Shown: one piece after another, positions 51,995 to 59,854 of the stretch
How positions within the stretch are numbered: the first letter of the stretch is position 1
Layout of the letters: the number at the start of each line of letters is the position of its first letter
Translations under genes and position numbers: made by a program
The notes under the pieces: model-generated
Database searches by the model: none
Told to the model about the DNA's origin: nothing
The model's input: the letters and a program-made list of their open reading frames with translations, nothing else
Assembly (NCBI GenBank): GCA_964450835.1
Contig: CAYVEQ010000004.1
Coordinates: forward strand, 1-63,294
Length of the DNA: 63,294 nucleotides
Direction of reading: 5' to 3'
Origin: Caccocola sp964450835
GTDB lineage: Bacteria; Synergistota; Synergistia; Synergistales; Synergistaceae

Positions 51995-52132
51995 TGTGCA
52001 GAGGCAGAGTTTCTCCTTCGCTATTACCTGAGTCATTGTGCCGCGCTTCAGCGTCGAGCTGACATTCTGAGGGCTGCGGCCAGAAACTTTTGCAGTGCCG
52101 GCAGTATCTGCCGGCCTGTTTCTTATGAAATA
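51995..52132 (-). pseudogene. Remnant of an XRE-type HTH gene
   Basis: Reading on the minus strand just downstream of the HipA-like gene gives 'VSGRSPQNVSSTLKRGTMTQ', then 'VIAKEKLCLCTKADIN'. This closely follows the pattern of small XRE-type repressors (GrspQNvsntLkRdtmt...). The surrounding residues do not continue the domain and there is no start site. HipB-type HTH antitoxins commonly accompany HipA kinases, so this may be the wreck of one. Confidence 0.4.
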
Positions 52133-52161
52133 CGGGACGTTCTCGCTTGCGATGGGAACGC

Positions 52162-53218
52162 TTACGCCGGAGTATACAGTTCGTCGCACAACACTTCTGC
52201 TTCGCCGTGTCCGAAGCTTATCCCATAGCCTTCGTACATAACGGTTGCGCCGCTCCGCGCCCCGCACCGTAAGAAACGCTTGAACTCCGGCTTCCCGTAA
52301 AGCCGGCTTAGGCAGCATATACGCGATTCTCCGTTCATAAAGGACACAAACATTCTGCCGTCCGGCATCGGCATAACGTAATCGTCAAAGAAAGTCTTGC
52401 CTGCGGGACAATAAACAAGCCGCATATCCCCGGCAAGTCTCTTGCTGTAAAGATCTTCATACAGACGCCGCCTTTCAGAAATCATTTCCCATATCTTGTC
52501 CAGCCAAAGCGCCCCTATGACATTCTCCAAGCCTTTGAATAATTTTTCTCTGTGTCTGCTTTGCAGCTCCGGCAGCGCCGGCATTTCATCTCTTGGTATC
52601 AGCTCTGTATTTTCATTTGCAGAATTACCTCCGGCAAAGGATTGAATACGTTTGTCCTCAAGCACATCGAATTTTATTAGAGCTATCGAATTCTTACGAC
52701 TGAAAACAAGAGACAGGCCGTTGTCAAACAGCGGCGCCGGGCGCACCTTGCCGGTTCTGCGATTTCTCGGCACATCCATGTTTGCGCCGCGGCTGTCTCT
52801 ATTAGGGATAAGAAAATCGCAGGCCAGTATCTCATATATATCCTTACCCCATCTCATGAGGAGACAGAAATCAAATACAGGCCCGCCCTGATACGAGTTG
52901 TTTGAATAATAAATTTCTATCGGGATTTTGTCTTCACCGGTCCGCTTGAAATCANNNNNNNNNNNNNNNNNNNNNNNNNNNNNNNNNNNNNNNNNNNNNN
53001 NNNNNNNNNNNNNNNNNNNNNNNNNNNNNNNNNNNNNNNNNNNNNNNNNNNNNNTCAAAATCGGACAGCCTGCAACAGACTTTGCGTCCGTTACCTATAT
53101 CATAAGCTTTAAGAAACGTCCCCGCAGTCCCGATGTATGCCGTGTAAGCCTCAGGTTCAGCCGCGTCATATCCCGTGTTTCGAGAATTATATCTTCCGTT
53201 GTGCCTCTCCATGTGCAT
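52162..53218 (-). CDS. HipA-like kinase family protein, interrupted by an assembly gap
   Basis: The N-terminal part (53218 down to 53055) reads 'AYTAYIGTAGTFLKAYDIGN' and 'CCRLSDF'. After 100 N the C-terminal part (to 52162) contains 'DFLIPNRDSRGANMDVPR' and 'PAPLFDNGLSLVFSRK', the catalytic-loop and metal-loop positions of HipA-superfamily kinases in which most members read NRDRHGAN. 'LDKIWEMISERRRLYEDLYS' is a typical closing helix. An extra C-terminal domain of about 90 residues follows. The two pieces are in different frames only because of the placeholder, and about 50 residues appear to be missing. The start codon (53218 or 53212) is uncertain. Ser/Thr-kinase toxin or regulator by family. 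Confidence 0.75.
52955..53054. other. Assembly gap (100 N) inside the HipA-like gene
   Basis: Placeholder of exactly 100 N. Family comparison suggests that about 150 nt of coding sequence is absent. Confidence 0.9.
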
Positions 53219-53826
53219 AATAAGTTGCTGTATAACAATAATTAATGAATTATACAAAATTGAACTTGCCGCTGCGCCAAAAACAGGCTGACAAAGCCTA
53301 TCAATCCGCAAGGGTGCCGGCTGTATTCGTTTCATAGACAGAGTCTTTATCGTTCCTGCTCCGGAACGCCTGCTCCCGTTCCTTAATGTGAGCGGCGCGC
53401 GTGAGCGGGGAAGTTGCGGATGAAAGGCTGCATCTTTCGGCTTTAGCGGATGAAGACGTTCGGCTGTTCTGAGGAGTCGGAGAGCGCCGGAAAGAATCCC
53501 GTCTGCCTGTCTGTATAAATTACAATGCGGTTCATTGTCAGCCATGCTTTAATTCCGCACCGGTGTCCCCGGCATATCCGGGCAATCAAGCAGTGACACA
53601 CAGCCCTAATCATTCGCCCTCGCTTGCAGCCGTTTGCAAAGCCGCTTTTCAAGAACAGATACAGACACTTGCCCTGCAGCCAAGTGAGAGATTTCTCGCA
53701 CGCATTTTTGGTAAAATATCATACAGTAAGTTCAAGACGTTTTTTATCGCCCGCTCGCCTTGCGTTGAAGGCGTAGTTAGCAGCGCGGCGACGGCTGCGT
53801 TTTGGAAGAAATAGAGGTGCTTGTGA
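53219..53826. other. 600-nt divergent intergenic region, no gene recognised
   Basis: Separates two divergent HipA-superfamily genes. Short frames occur on both strands, but none has a ribosome site or recognisable protein. An A+T-richer segment near 53700-53730 (TTTTTGGTAAAATATCATAC) could serve as promoter for the gene at 53827. Confidence 0.5.
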
Positions 53827-54777
53827 ATGCCGGTGGATTTTTCAGACTGCGCGGTCAACAGATTTAAAATGTATGCGGGTGCCAACGGAGCGAAAATCAG
53901 CATTTCCTGCGACGGCAGGCAGTATATGCTGAAATTTCCGTCAAAGGCGCCGGAGCGGCGGTACAAGGTTGAATATAAGAACAGCACCGTCGCGGAGTAT
54001 CTCGGCTGTCACATATTCAATATCTTAGGCGTTCGGGCTCAGGAAACTCTCCTCGGAACGTATAGAATCGGAGAGAAAGAAAAAGTCGTAGTCGCGTGCG
54101 AAGACCTTACCGCCAGAGGCAAGGTAATCGCCGATTTTATTTCCGTAAAGAACGCCGTCCTGGACGGCGCGGTGCGCGAAGCGGGCGCTGATATAGACGC
54201 GACGCTCCTGGCGATAGAGCGGCAGACTTTAGTTGAACCGCGCCGCTTAAAGACTTTTTTCTGGGATATGTTTGTCGCGGACGCATATATCGGAAATTTT
54301 GACAGACACGGCGGCAACTGGGGGCTTCTTATAGACGAGAAGAATGAAACGGCTGAGCCGTGTCCCGCCTACGACTGCGGCTCGTCTTTTTTTTCAGGCG
54401 CGGACAGCGGCGAGAAAAAATCAATAATGACCGACAAGAACGATTTTTATTATCACACTTATGTCATCCCGCGTTCCGCTCTGTCGGCGAACGGCAAGAA
54501 GATAAAATATTTTGATTTCCTCGCGTCCAACCAATATCCCGACTGCACGCTCTCGCTATTGAAAATCGCGGGAAGGCTGAAAAAACGGCTTGTTGAAATT
54601 GAGCGGCTGGTGGAAGATCTGGACGAAAGAATCGTGCCGCGGGAAGACAAAATATTTTATTCGTTCCTTGTCAACTCGCGCAAAGAACACCTGATCGATA
54701 AGGCCGCGAATATAATATTGAAAGAATATCCGGAATACCGGGACGCCGCGTCTTCCGGCGAAAGCGGCGGGCTGTGA
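53827..54777 (+). CDS. CtkA/HipA-superfamily protein kinase
   Basis: 316 residues. 'RQYMLKFPSK' (Lys36) is the likely ATP-anchoring lysine. 'ADAYIGNFDRHGGNWGLLID' (151-170) is the catalytic loop with Asp159 and Asn164. 'PAYDCGSSFF' (180-189) is the metal-binding loop. This layout matches CtkA-like and short HipA-like kinases rather than the longer HipA-like gene divergent to it. It appears intact and starts at ATG 53827 behind AGAGGTGCTT. Both kinases lie in the island with no intact HTH partner next to them. Confidence 0.8.
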   Translation: MPVDFSDCAVNRFKMYAGANGAKISISCDGRQYMLKFPSKAPERRYKVEYKNSTVAEYLGCHIFNILGVRAQETLLGTYRIGEKEKVVVACEDLTARGKVIADFISVKNAVLDGAVREAGADIDATLLAIERQTLVEPRRLKTFFWDMFVADAYIGNFDRHGGNWGLLIDEKNETAEPCPAYDCGSSFFSGADSGEKKSIMTDKNDFYYHTYVIPRSALSANGKKIKYFDFLASNQYPDCTLSLLKIAGRLKKRLVEIERLVEDLDERIVPREDKIFYSFLVNSRKEHLIDKAANIILKEYPEYRDAASSGESGGL

Positions 54778-54837
54778 TTTTCGTCCCGCCGCGGAATTAC
54801 GCCGCAAAGCGGCTGGAATTTCTCCCCGCCGCGTCAA

Positions 54838-55464
54838 TCAGTCGTTGTCGGACTTTGATATCTCATTCCAGTATTCCCGCACGAGAGTCTGTTCTTGGCC
54901 TGACAGAGGATTGCCGCGAGGAGGTTTGCATATCCGGTTTTCAATGTACCGACGGATGTTGAAGTCCAATATCAGAGGAAATATATCCGTCGTGTATAAA
55001 AACGCACTCCGATTCGTATATCTCATTTGTCTGCTTGCCTCAAGGCGCTCTTTCCACGGTTCGGATTCCATCGCTTTTAATATGCGCGAGATAGCGGAGA
55101 CGCTCTTCCGCGTTATTTTACTTATTTCTTCTTGAGAAAAAATATACTCCGGCTGCGGCTGTATTGTCTGGCTGAGCTGAACCCGTTTGTCCGGTTTAGT
55201 AAACTGTATTAAATGGAAATTTTTAAGGAAGGCCGTCTCCCAGACATCGCAGTGTCCGGCAAGGACACGGGATCGTACTAAATTATACCTTTCGCAGAAA
55301 GCCTTCCACACGACATCGCTGAATCCGGCAGCGACAGGGGACGGTATTAAATGGTACTTTTTGCAGAAGCCCGCCACCCTGTCGTTTATACGCTTCTCTT
55401 CCTCGCGATATCTTATAAGTGTATCGTCCAGCATTTTTTTAGTATGATCTGACAACTCGGTCAT
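54838..55464 (-). CDS. HTH protein of unknown family with 23-residue repeats
   Basis: 208 residues. The start is ATG 55464, nine nt after GGGAGG; the frame is open further but upstream residues are not protein-like. Residues 33-88 hold two and a half copies of a 23-residue unit (FCxxYxL...AGxxDVW.A). Residues near 120-150 ('SQEEISKITRKSVSAISRIL') look like a helix-turn-helix, followed by 'KAMESEPW' and 'RSAFLYTTDIFPLILDF'. The same C-terminal block recurs in the gene at 58382-58708, so the two are paralogues. I do not recognise the family; a DNA-binding regulator is likely. Confidence 0.6.
   Translation of the reverse strand: MTELSDHTKKMLDDTLIRYREEEKRINDRVAGFCKKYHLIPSPVAAGFSDVVWKAFCERYNLVRSRVLAGHCDVWETAFLKNFHLIQFTKPDKRVQLSQTIQPQPEYIFSQEEISKITRKSVSAISRILKAMESEPWKERLEASRQMRYTNRSAFLYTTDIFPLILDFNIRRYIENRICKPPRGNPLSGQEQTLVREYWNEISKSDND
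55201..55368 (-). repeat. Tandem 69-bp coding repeats (2.4 copies)
   Basis: Units at 55368-55300 and 55299-55231 and a partial at 55230-55201 encode FCKKYHLIPSPV..., FCERYNLVRSRV... and FLKNFHLIQF. DNA is also similar between units, indicating fairly recent duplication. Confidence 0.75.
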
Positions 55465-55934
55465 CTTCGTCGCCTCCCGGTTCAAATTTTTCGTCTGCCT
55501 CTGATTATTGCGCATACCCGATTTAATTTCAATTGCATCTAATCGAGCATTGCGGATTCGCCGACGGCGCCAAGCCCCGCCTATATAACGGCATACAGAC
55601 AGGCCGCTGAACAATCACTTTTTCATTTTTTTCTTCCCCGAGAATGAAAAGCTGTCGCTTTGCGGAGTTGTCTGCGGGCGCGCTGCGCTTTTCGCGTGGC
55701 CGGACGCAGCGCGCTTTGTCCGTCAAATTTGCGCGGAGCGGCGTTTTGCGGTGTGCGGAAATTCTGCCGATAAACTGCGATTATATAGCGATTGCTTAAA
55801 CGGCTTTTATGTGGTACAAAGACAAAAGGACAAACAATTCCGTCAGAGCATGGACGGAGTAAAACGAGGTGCCGGCATTAGCGTGTTCCATGTAAGAGAC
55901 GGCACGGTAGTCGGAGATTTCAGAGAGGACTCAG
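55465..55934. other. 470-nt region without a recognised gene
   Basis: AT-rich near 55610-55640, then GC-rich. A plus-strand frame through 55850-55966 encodes 'GAGISVFHVRDGTVVGDFRE', which has protein-like character but no ribosome site before any start. I do not call it. Confidence 0.45.
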
Positions 55935-56312
55935 ATGGAGGGCGTCGTAAACTGCCCGAGGCTTGAGGAGTTGTTAGCCAGCGCCGAAAAAGCTATGGAG
56001 CGCAGAGATTATAAAACGGCGCACGACTACGTGAAAGAAGCGATGCGCGTATGGACGGAGGAGCCTCGCGTCTGCTTCATGAGCGGGAAGATATACGACG
56101 CGGAGAACGAACACGAGAAGTTGCTTGAGGAATATAGACAGGCCATGCTGCCCGCGCCTTACCGGGAAGAAAACTATTACAGATACGGGCAGGCGTGTAC
56201 ATATCTTGACATGAAAGACGAAGCTCTCTATGTCCTTGAAAGGATGCAGTATCTGTTCTCCGACAACGTATGGACTGGAAAAATGGAGGCCGCGTACACG
56301 TTTAAAAATTAA
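55935..56312 (+). CDS. Small helical protein, possible TPR-like
   Basis: 125 residues, acidic and almost entirely helical by composition. 'AEKAMERRDYKTAHDYVKEA' followed by 'YRYGQACTYLDMKDEALYVL' has the spacing of paired helices in tetratricopeptide-type repeats, but no repeat is a strong match. AGAGAGGA precedes ATG 55935. It lies 130 nt before the AAA gene on the same strand and may be co-expressed with it. Function unknown. Confidence 0.55.
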   Translation: MEGVVNCPRLEELLASAEKAMERRDYKTAHDYVKEAMRVWTEEPRVCFMSGKIYDAENEHEKLLEEYRQAMLPAPYREENYYRYGQACTYLDMKDEALYVLERMQYLFSDNVWTGKMEAAYTFKN

Positions 56313-56444
56313 ACGCCGAGCTTGCCGCTCGTACTTTAAGACTGCCTCACAGCGGCGCGGAATGCGGCCGGAGAAAAGTTCTACGGCCGTTTCCTTTATA
56401 CACTCTTATAAAATATTTTCAAACAATGAAGACGGTGAATTTTT

Positions 56445-58211
56445 ATGTCCGCAATTCATGTGTTTACGGGAAAACGGCTGAAAGATTATGCCGCATGCGC
56501 CGATTATGATGAGAAGCGCGGCTGCTGCGCGCAGATTCAAAAGTATCTCCGCAGCCCGGCCGACGGCAAAGTTCTCTCGCTTGTCGGCTTCATCGGCATG
56601 GGCAACACGACGATGATGGCGCAGGCGATAAACGAAATGACGCGGGAGGAGCTTGATAAGACGTGCCTCATGATCCTGTCCGAGGCCGACACGCTGGCGC
56701 AGCTTGAAGAAGAAATCCGCGAGCTTGACGGCGAAGGGTACGAGTATTTTTTCATTGACGAAATTACCGGCCTGGATGATTTTGTGACGGCCTGCGGCTC
56801 CGTCTTTGAAAATATTCCGGGCATGGCGCGCAAGAAGGTTGTTCTGACAGGCTCAGATTCTTTCGGCTTTATACTGGCGGACAGGTACGGCCTCCGCGGG
56901 CGCCAGAAGATGCTGAACACTTCCCGCACCAACTTTCACGAGTTCAGCAGGCTGCTGAAATTCAACGACGTTAAAAAATATATAAGGTACGGAGGATCTC
57001 TGCTACATAAATATTCAGACGATGATACCCGCCTGGCCGGTTCTCCTTTCGCGTCTTCGGAAATGCTGGGCGCGTTTATGCGCAGGGCGTTTTCATTAAA
57101 CATTTCCAAAACCTTCCGGCGCAACAAAGATCTTCCGCCTGATTTCAATCGCGCCGAAAGGCTGCGCGAAGAAGGTCTGTTTACAAACGCCGTAAGCAGA
57201 GTTGTCGCATATATGAACGAACGGCCGGTGCTGGACAGTCTGCGGGAAATGGCGCCGCAGTATCTGCCGCTCTTCGCGAAATTCATTCCGCAAAGCGGCT
57301 CTTTGCCGCCGGGAGAAACTGGCAGAGCCATAAGGCCGTACGAAGGGCTGCTGAAATCTTTAGTAGAAGAATATTTGGAATGCCTTGAGATAAACTCAAA
57401 GATAGACAAGTATATAACCAAAGCGGATATGGCTGAGATACTTGAATGCCTTGACGCGATCGGACTTATAGGAAAGGTCAGCGACGTAGAATGGACGGAC
57501 GCGGAAGACGTTTCTGCACCACGGAAAAGCCGGCGCATAATATTCAGGCAGCCCGGACTGAGATGCGGAATAGGCAGAACGCTGCTCAGAACCGTCGAAG
57601 AAAAGCGGTACCTGTATATCAAAAAACACGTGGATTTGGTAACCGTGAGCTATCGGCTGAACCCCGCGTATCAGGGCATAGCGAAGCAAGAAGACGCTCT
57701 CCGTAAACTTTGCGGCGCGGTCTGGAGAGAGCTTAAAGAAAAAATCCTGAAAGATGTCGTCCTCTTGGAGGCGACAGATATAATAGCCGACTTAAATGAA
57801 AAGGAGCGGCTGAAAGAAAACGGAGGACGGTATGAAGCCTATAAACTGATTTGCAGCGCAGCAGACTCCGCCGCGGAAGAGATAGACGCGGTCTTATTCG
57901 ACAAACGCACGTGCGAGTACCGTTTGTTTGAAGTCCGCTTTAATAAAAATTCAGAAAAAACTTACGGCAGCTCTCTTGACGACGAGCATATCGGACGCTT
58001 GCTTGAATCTCGACTAAAAGGAAAAATCGCAGCAAAGACGATCCTGTACCGCGGGCCAAGCAGACTTATGCGTGTAGATGACTCCGGAGAGCCGCGCTAT
58101 AAGCAGACCGTCTTGTACAATATAGAAGACTTCCTCAACGAAATCGAAGCAGACCCCATCTCACTCTTTGAAGACAGGCGCGCGAAGCTGATGAAAGAAC
58201 AGAAAAGCTGA
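56445..58211 (+). CDS. AAA-type ATPase-like protein with altered Walker A
   Basis: 588 residues. 'LSLVGFIGMGNTTMMAQAIN' (45-64) stands exactly where a P-loop is expected, but Asn54 replaces the essential Lys (GxGNTT for GxGKTT). Walker B 'YEYFFIDEITGL' (99-110) is intact, and 'KKVVLTGSDSFGFILADRYG' resembles sensor 1. The C-terminal half has a winged-helix-like stretch ('ITKADMAEILECLDAIGLIG') and a nuclease-like end 'EIDAVLFDKRTCEYRLFEVR', as in archaeal-type ATPases with DUF4143/DUF234 tails. Frame, length and codon use look functional. Either it binds ATP without normal hydrolysis, or the family uses another residue. Confidence 0.7.
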   Translation: MSAIHVFTGKRLKDYAACADYDEKRGCCAQIQKYLRSPADGKVLSLVGFIGMGNTTMMAQAINEMTREELDKTCLMILSEADTLAQLEEEIRELDGEGYEYFFIDEITGLDDFVTACGSVFENIPGMARKKVVLTGSDSFGFILADRYGLRGRQKMLNTSRTNFHEFSRLLKFNDVKKYIRYGGSLLHKYSDDDTRLAGSPFASSEMLGAFMRRAFSLNISKTFRRNKDLPPDFNRAERLREEGLFTNAVSRVVAYMNERPVLDSLREMAPQYLPLFAKFIPQSGSLPPGETGRAIRPYEGLLKSLVEEYLECLEINSKIDKYITKADMAEILECLDAIGLIGKVSDVEWTDAEDVSAPRKSRRIIFRQPGLRCGIGRTLLRTVEEKRYLYIKKHVDLVTVSYRLNPAYQGIAKQEDALRKLCGAVWRELKEKILKDVVLLEATDIIADLNEKERLKENGGRYEAYKLICSAADSAAEEIDAVLFDKRTCEYRLFEVRFNKNSEKTYGSSLDDEHIGRLLESRLKGKIAAKTILYRGPSRLMRVDDSGEPRYKQTVLYNIEDFLNEIEADPISLFEDRRAKLMKEQKS

Positions 58212-58381
58212 ATCGCTCGGGCGGTGGCTTTTCGCGCGCGACGGCTTCTATCCAAAGGCGGAAATATTTTTTCGCTGCGGCGCGCATCGTATCTTTGAGG
58301 CCATGAATTTATAATAAATCGGCTGGCAGCGGCCTGCGGTGCGAAGGCCTGCATATTCTGGCTTCTATATACATATGCGCG
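58212..58381. other. No recognisable gene
   Basis: 170 nt between two convergent genes. I see no clear terminator for either. Confidence 0.4.
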
Positions 58382-58708
58382 TTAGTATTTTTGTATCAGG
58401 GGTAAGACGTCCGCCGAATACAGGAAAGCGAAGTTCCTCTGGCGCTTTTCCGTTCTGCATTTATCCGGCTCTTCGCGCCGCGGCTTTGCCTCCATCGCGC
58501 TTAGATTGCGTGAAATAGTGGAAACGTCCCTCGCCGCTATCATCGCTGTTAAATCCTGGCCAAAGTCGTACCCGTCGGGGAGCTCTATCGCGGCGGCATG
58601 ACCGCAGACTCCTACCGCGATGATCCGCGTCAGAAGGGGAGGCGCGGATTCGTACGAGCCGAAATAAACCTTTAACTCTTCCTGCGTGCGTTTGGGCGGC
58701 TGTCCCAT
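58382..58708 (-). CDS. Short HTH protein, paralogue of the 54838-55464 product
   Basis: 108 residues. Its C-terminal half reads 'ARDVSTISRNLSAMEAKPRR' and then 'RNFAFLYSADVLPLIQKY', parallel to 'TRKSVSAISRILKAMESEPW' and 'RSAFLYTTDIFPLILDF' in the larger paralogue. It lacks the 23-residue repeats. 'SAISR/STISR' suggests a recognition helix. The ATG at 58708 has no strong ribosome site, so expression is less certain. Unknown family. Confidence 0.5.
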   Translation of the reverse strand: MGQPPKRTQEELKVYFGSYESAPPLLTRIIAVGVCGHAAAIELPDGYDFGQDLTAMIAARDVSTISRNLSAMEAKPRREEPDKCRTEKRQRNFAFLYSADVLPLIQKY

Positions 58709-58895
58709 CTTTACAGGCGTTAAGTATCGTAGCGCAGAATTTGAAGTCTGCTGTTTATGCGGAGAGTGTCTGGCCGGTACTTCACGAGCAGGTCGTTAAG
58801 CAAATCTATATATATGAGCGGGCAACTCAAGTATTTTTCTATCCACGGTCTGCCGGCATGCCGATATCATATATAAAGGCAGGCTTCGATTGCAA

Positions 58896-59585
58896 TCAAA
58901 GGAAAGAGATTTGTTTACACTTATGCTTTCCGCGCGGAGACACCGTGCGAAAGGCAAGCCGCGCGAGAGATTTTGAGAACAAAACAAAGGAGGACGCGCG
59001 CTCTCCTTTGTTTTTGCAAAGCCCTTGAAAAATCTCCGCCGCCCGCGATGTGGGGGAAAAACCGTATATCAAACGGATAAATATTTCTTTTCCCGACGAG
59101 ATTTTTTCCGTTTTTACGTCCTGCGGAGAGCCTAATTTGCCTCTGATCAGCTCGGGCGTTCCATACCGCGCCGTAAGACAGTCGAAAAGCGCGCGTAGTT
59201 CGTGGGGCTGGTTTGTTTCTTCGTCAAACGGCTTGGGGCGAAGCGCGGGAATTCCGGCGATCGCCGCGAGCGCGAGCGTGCCGGTCGCGTCTTTTACGCC
59301 GTAGCGTACGTATCCGGCCTGCGTCATCGCTTTGTCGTATTTAGCCTGAAATACTGCCACGTCTTCGGCGGCGCCTTTTTGTTTGGCCGTCGCATAAAGT
59401 TCGGCGGCCTGTCCTTTGTTCCTTTCCACTGTATAACTTTCTTTATAAAACAACTGTGCGTAAGTAAATTTTTTTATTGCCAAAACTTCGCCGCGAAATC
59501 GGAGCGCGAAAGCCGAGCGGTTCTTAGTGTGTTTTGAATGCAACTGAAAATATGCTTGTTTAGCTCTATGCGTTTCTGTCATCAT
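58896..59585 (-). CDS. Hypothetical protein, C-terminus crossing a terminator
   Basis: 229 residues, no recognised domain. The N-terminal part is basic; the middle has 'DATGTLALAAIAGIPALRPK' and a region 'ALFDCLTARYGTPELIRGKL'. A bidirectional terminator-like hairpin (58984-59015) lies inside the frame, about 30 codons before the stop, so the ancestral stop was probably upstream and lost. It is divergent to the coupling-protein-like gene that starts at 59657. No strong ribosome site precedes the start. Confidence 0.4.
   Translation of the reverse strand: MMTETHRAKQAYFQLHSKHTKNRSAFALRFRGEVLAIKKFTYAQLFYKESYTVERNKGQAAELYATAKQKGAAEDVAVFQAKYDKAMTQAGYVRYGVKDATGTLALAAIAGIPALRPKPFDEETNQPHELRALFDCLTARYGTPELIRGKLGSPQDVKTEKISSGKEIFIRLIYGFSPTSRAAEIFQGLCKNKGERASSFVLFSKSLARLAFRTVSPRGKHKCKQISFL
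58984..59015. terminator. Bidirectional intrinsic terminator
   Basis: ACAAAGGAG (58984-58992) pairs with CTCCTTTGT (59003-59011). T-rich tracts follow on both strands (TTTTT on plus; TTTGTTTTGTT on minus). Confidence 0.75.
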
Positions 59586-59620
59586 ATACGCGTAACGGAA
59601 GCGGCGCTCTTTGGGAACGA

Positions 59621-59854
59621 AGCGCGCGTACTGAACAGACGAAAGGAGATTGTGTAATGACTGAACAGGTTAGAAATTTTTTTGAACGCGAGCGCGAGAT
59701 TGAAAACGGAAAGGCGGAATGGAAGAACGGCGAAACGCACACGACGGCGCGGTGCGGCGCGGATGTGCGGAGCGCGCGAACTGAAGAGACGAAAGGAGAC
59801 TGCGTTATGACGGAATGGGCCTCGAATTTTTCTGAGCGCGATATTGAGAACGGA
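59621..59854 (+). repeat. 150-bp-offset direct repeat carrying RBS and start codon
   Basis: 59621-59710 and 59771-59854 align as AGCGCGCG-ACTGAA-AGACGAAAGGAGA...ATGAC...GAATTTTT...GA-CGCG...ATTGA-AACGGA. Each copy includes GAAAGGAGA and an ATG (59657 and 59807), exactly 150 nt apart and in one frame. Confidence 0.9.

Noticed and set aside
53443..53814. Short frames on both strands before the CtkA-like gene, considered as transposase remnants
   Set aside because: No transposase motif, terminal inverted repeats or target duplication could be identified.
59050..59537. Plus-strand frames opposite the hypothetical gene at 58896-59585
   Set aside because: Ser/Ala-rich with no site for translation, and the minus-strand frame is longer and has better amino-acid balance.
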